Assembly (NCBI GenBank): GCA_913056375.1
Contig: CAJXNF010000165.1
Location: 1 to 6,596, forward strand
Direction: 5' to 3'
From: an uncultured Pseudomonadota bacterium
GTDB taxonomy: Bacteria > SAR324 > NAC60-12
Length of the DNA: 6,596 bases
Part shown: positions 6,315-6,596 of the stretch, piece after piece
Layout: each line of letters begins with the position of its first letter
Numbering within the stretch: the stretch's first letter is position 1
Notes under the pieces: model-generated
Seen by the model: the letters and a program-made list of their open reading frames with translations, nothing else
The model's database searches: none
Told to the model about the DNA's origin: nothing
Position numbers and translations under genes: made by a program

Positions 6315-6596
6315 ATGAAAAAGATGCTGTCCGCAGCCTGCTCCCTGTTGTTCCTGTTGATCACAACGACTACGCTTTGGGCCCAAATTGCAGGGGCTCC
6401 TCCACCATTTGATGGATCTAAAAAGCTCAAAGTTGCCTTGGTCCAGCTTTTGGTGGAAGGCGAATTCATGCAGACCTTCCGCTCTGGCGCCAAACGCCAG
6501 GCTGAGATGCTGGGTATGGAATTCCTGGCATTGAATACAAAAAATGCCGATAACAAAGCCCAGGCTGATGCCGTAGATCGTGCAATCAGTCTTGGA
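6315..6596 (+). CDS. periplasmic sugar-binding protein of the ABC importer, N-terminal part
   Basis: Ninety-four codons are present and the gene runs off the right edge. Residues 1-23 form a Sec signal peptide: MKKM, a hydrophobic core of Leu/Ile/Thr, then LWA with likely cleavage before Q24. A short Pro-rich linker (AGAPPPFDGS, about 26-35) precedes the first beta strand, KLKVALVQL (37-45). The following FMQTFRSGAKRQAEMLGMEFLALNT (53-77) and the downstream AQADAVDRAISLG match the start of type I periplasmic binding proteins (RbsB-like, Peripla_BP_4). These capture a sugar and deliver it to the permease. Cys9 is inside the hydrophobic core and does not make a lipobox, so a soluble periplasmic protein is expected. 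The start at 6315 is set by GGAG six bases upstream. The ligand-binding residues are mostly outside the window, so the substrate rests on the neighbouring kinase. Confidence 0.88.
   Translation, partial: MKKMLSAACSLLFLLITTTTLWAQIAGAPPPFDGSKKLKVALVQLLVEGEFMQTFRSGAKRQAEMLGMEFLALNTKNADNKAQADAVDRAISLG

Noticed and set aside
6327..6341. SAAC in the signal peptide as a lipobox
   Set aside because: The cysteine is at residue 9, before the hydrophobic core, and lacks Leu at -3; cleavage after LWA is far more likely.

Overview
The window carries a carbohydrate-type uptake and phosphorylation operon of a bacterium, read left to right, with a divergently transcribed transporter on its left. The organism cannot be named from the sequence. 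The genes have Shine-Dalgarno sites and the base composition is close to even. The last gene starts with a Sec signal peptide of the kind used by periplasmic binding proteins, which suggests a Gram-negative (diderm) host. No mobile element, CRISPR array, tRNA or rRNA is visible, and codon use looks uniform across the genes.

Layout. At the far left, bases 1-36 hold the first 12 codons of a minus-strand gene that leaves the window. Bases 37-227 are its leader and control region, with an 18-bp palindrome of the kind bound by TetR-family repressors. Bases 228-1439 (minus) encode a 12-helix major facilitator transporter resembling the fosmidomycin-resistance (Fsr) group. Bases 1440-1689 are a divergent control region with a perfect palindrome, a probable operator, just before the rightward operon. 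That operon contains a GntR/HutC-type repressor (1690-2421), a methylthioribose kinase MtnK (2454-3710), a double-domain sugar-type ABC ATPase (3717-5231), an RbsC-type permease (5224-6246), and the first 94 codons of the matching periplasmic binding protein (6315 to the end).

Proposed function. The binding protein, permease and ATPase form a ribose-type (CUT2) importer. The kinase immediately upstream keeps the residues expected of 5-methylthioribose kinase. The simplest reading is that the cell takes up 5-methylthioribose, or the related 5-deoxyribose, traps it as the 1-phosphate, and passes it to an isomerase (MtnA) and later steps that would lie outside the window. The GntR/UTRA protein probably senses the sugar or its phosphate and represses its own operon through the palindrome at 1626-1640. 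The kinase family call is strong. The transport substrate and the role of the divergent transporter are inferences.

There is no gene-free stretch longer than 300 bases. The two larger gaps (37-227 and 1440-1689) and the 68-base gap with a stem-loop between permease and binding protein are described below.
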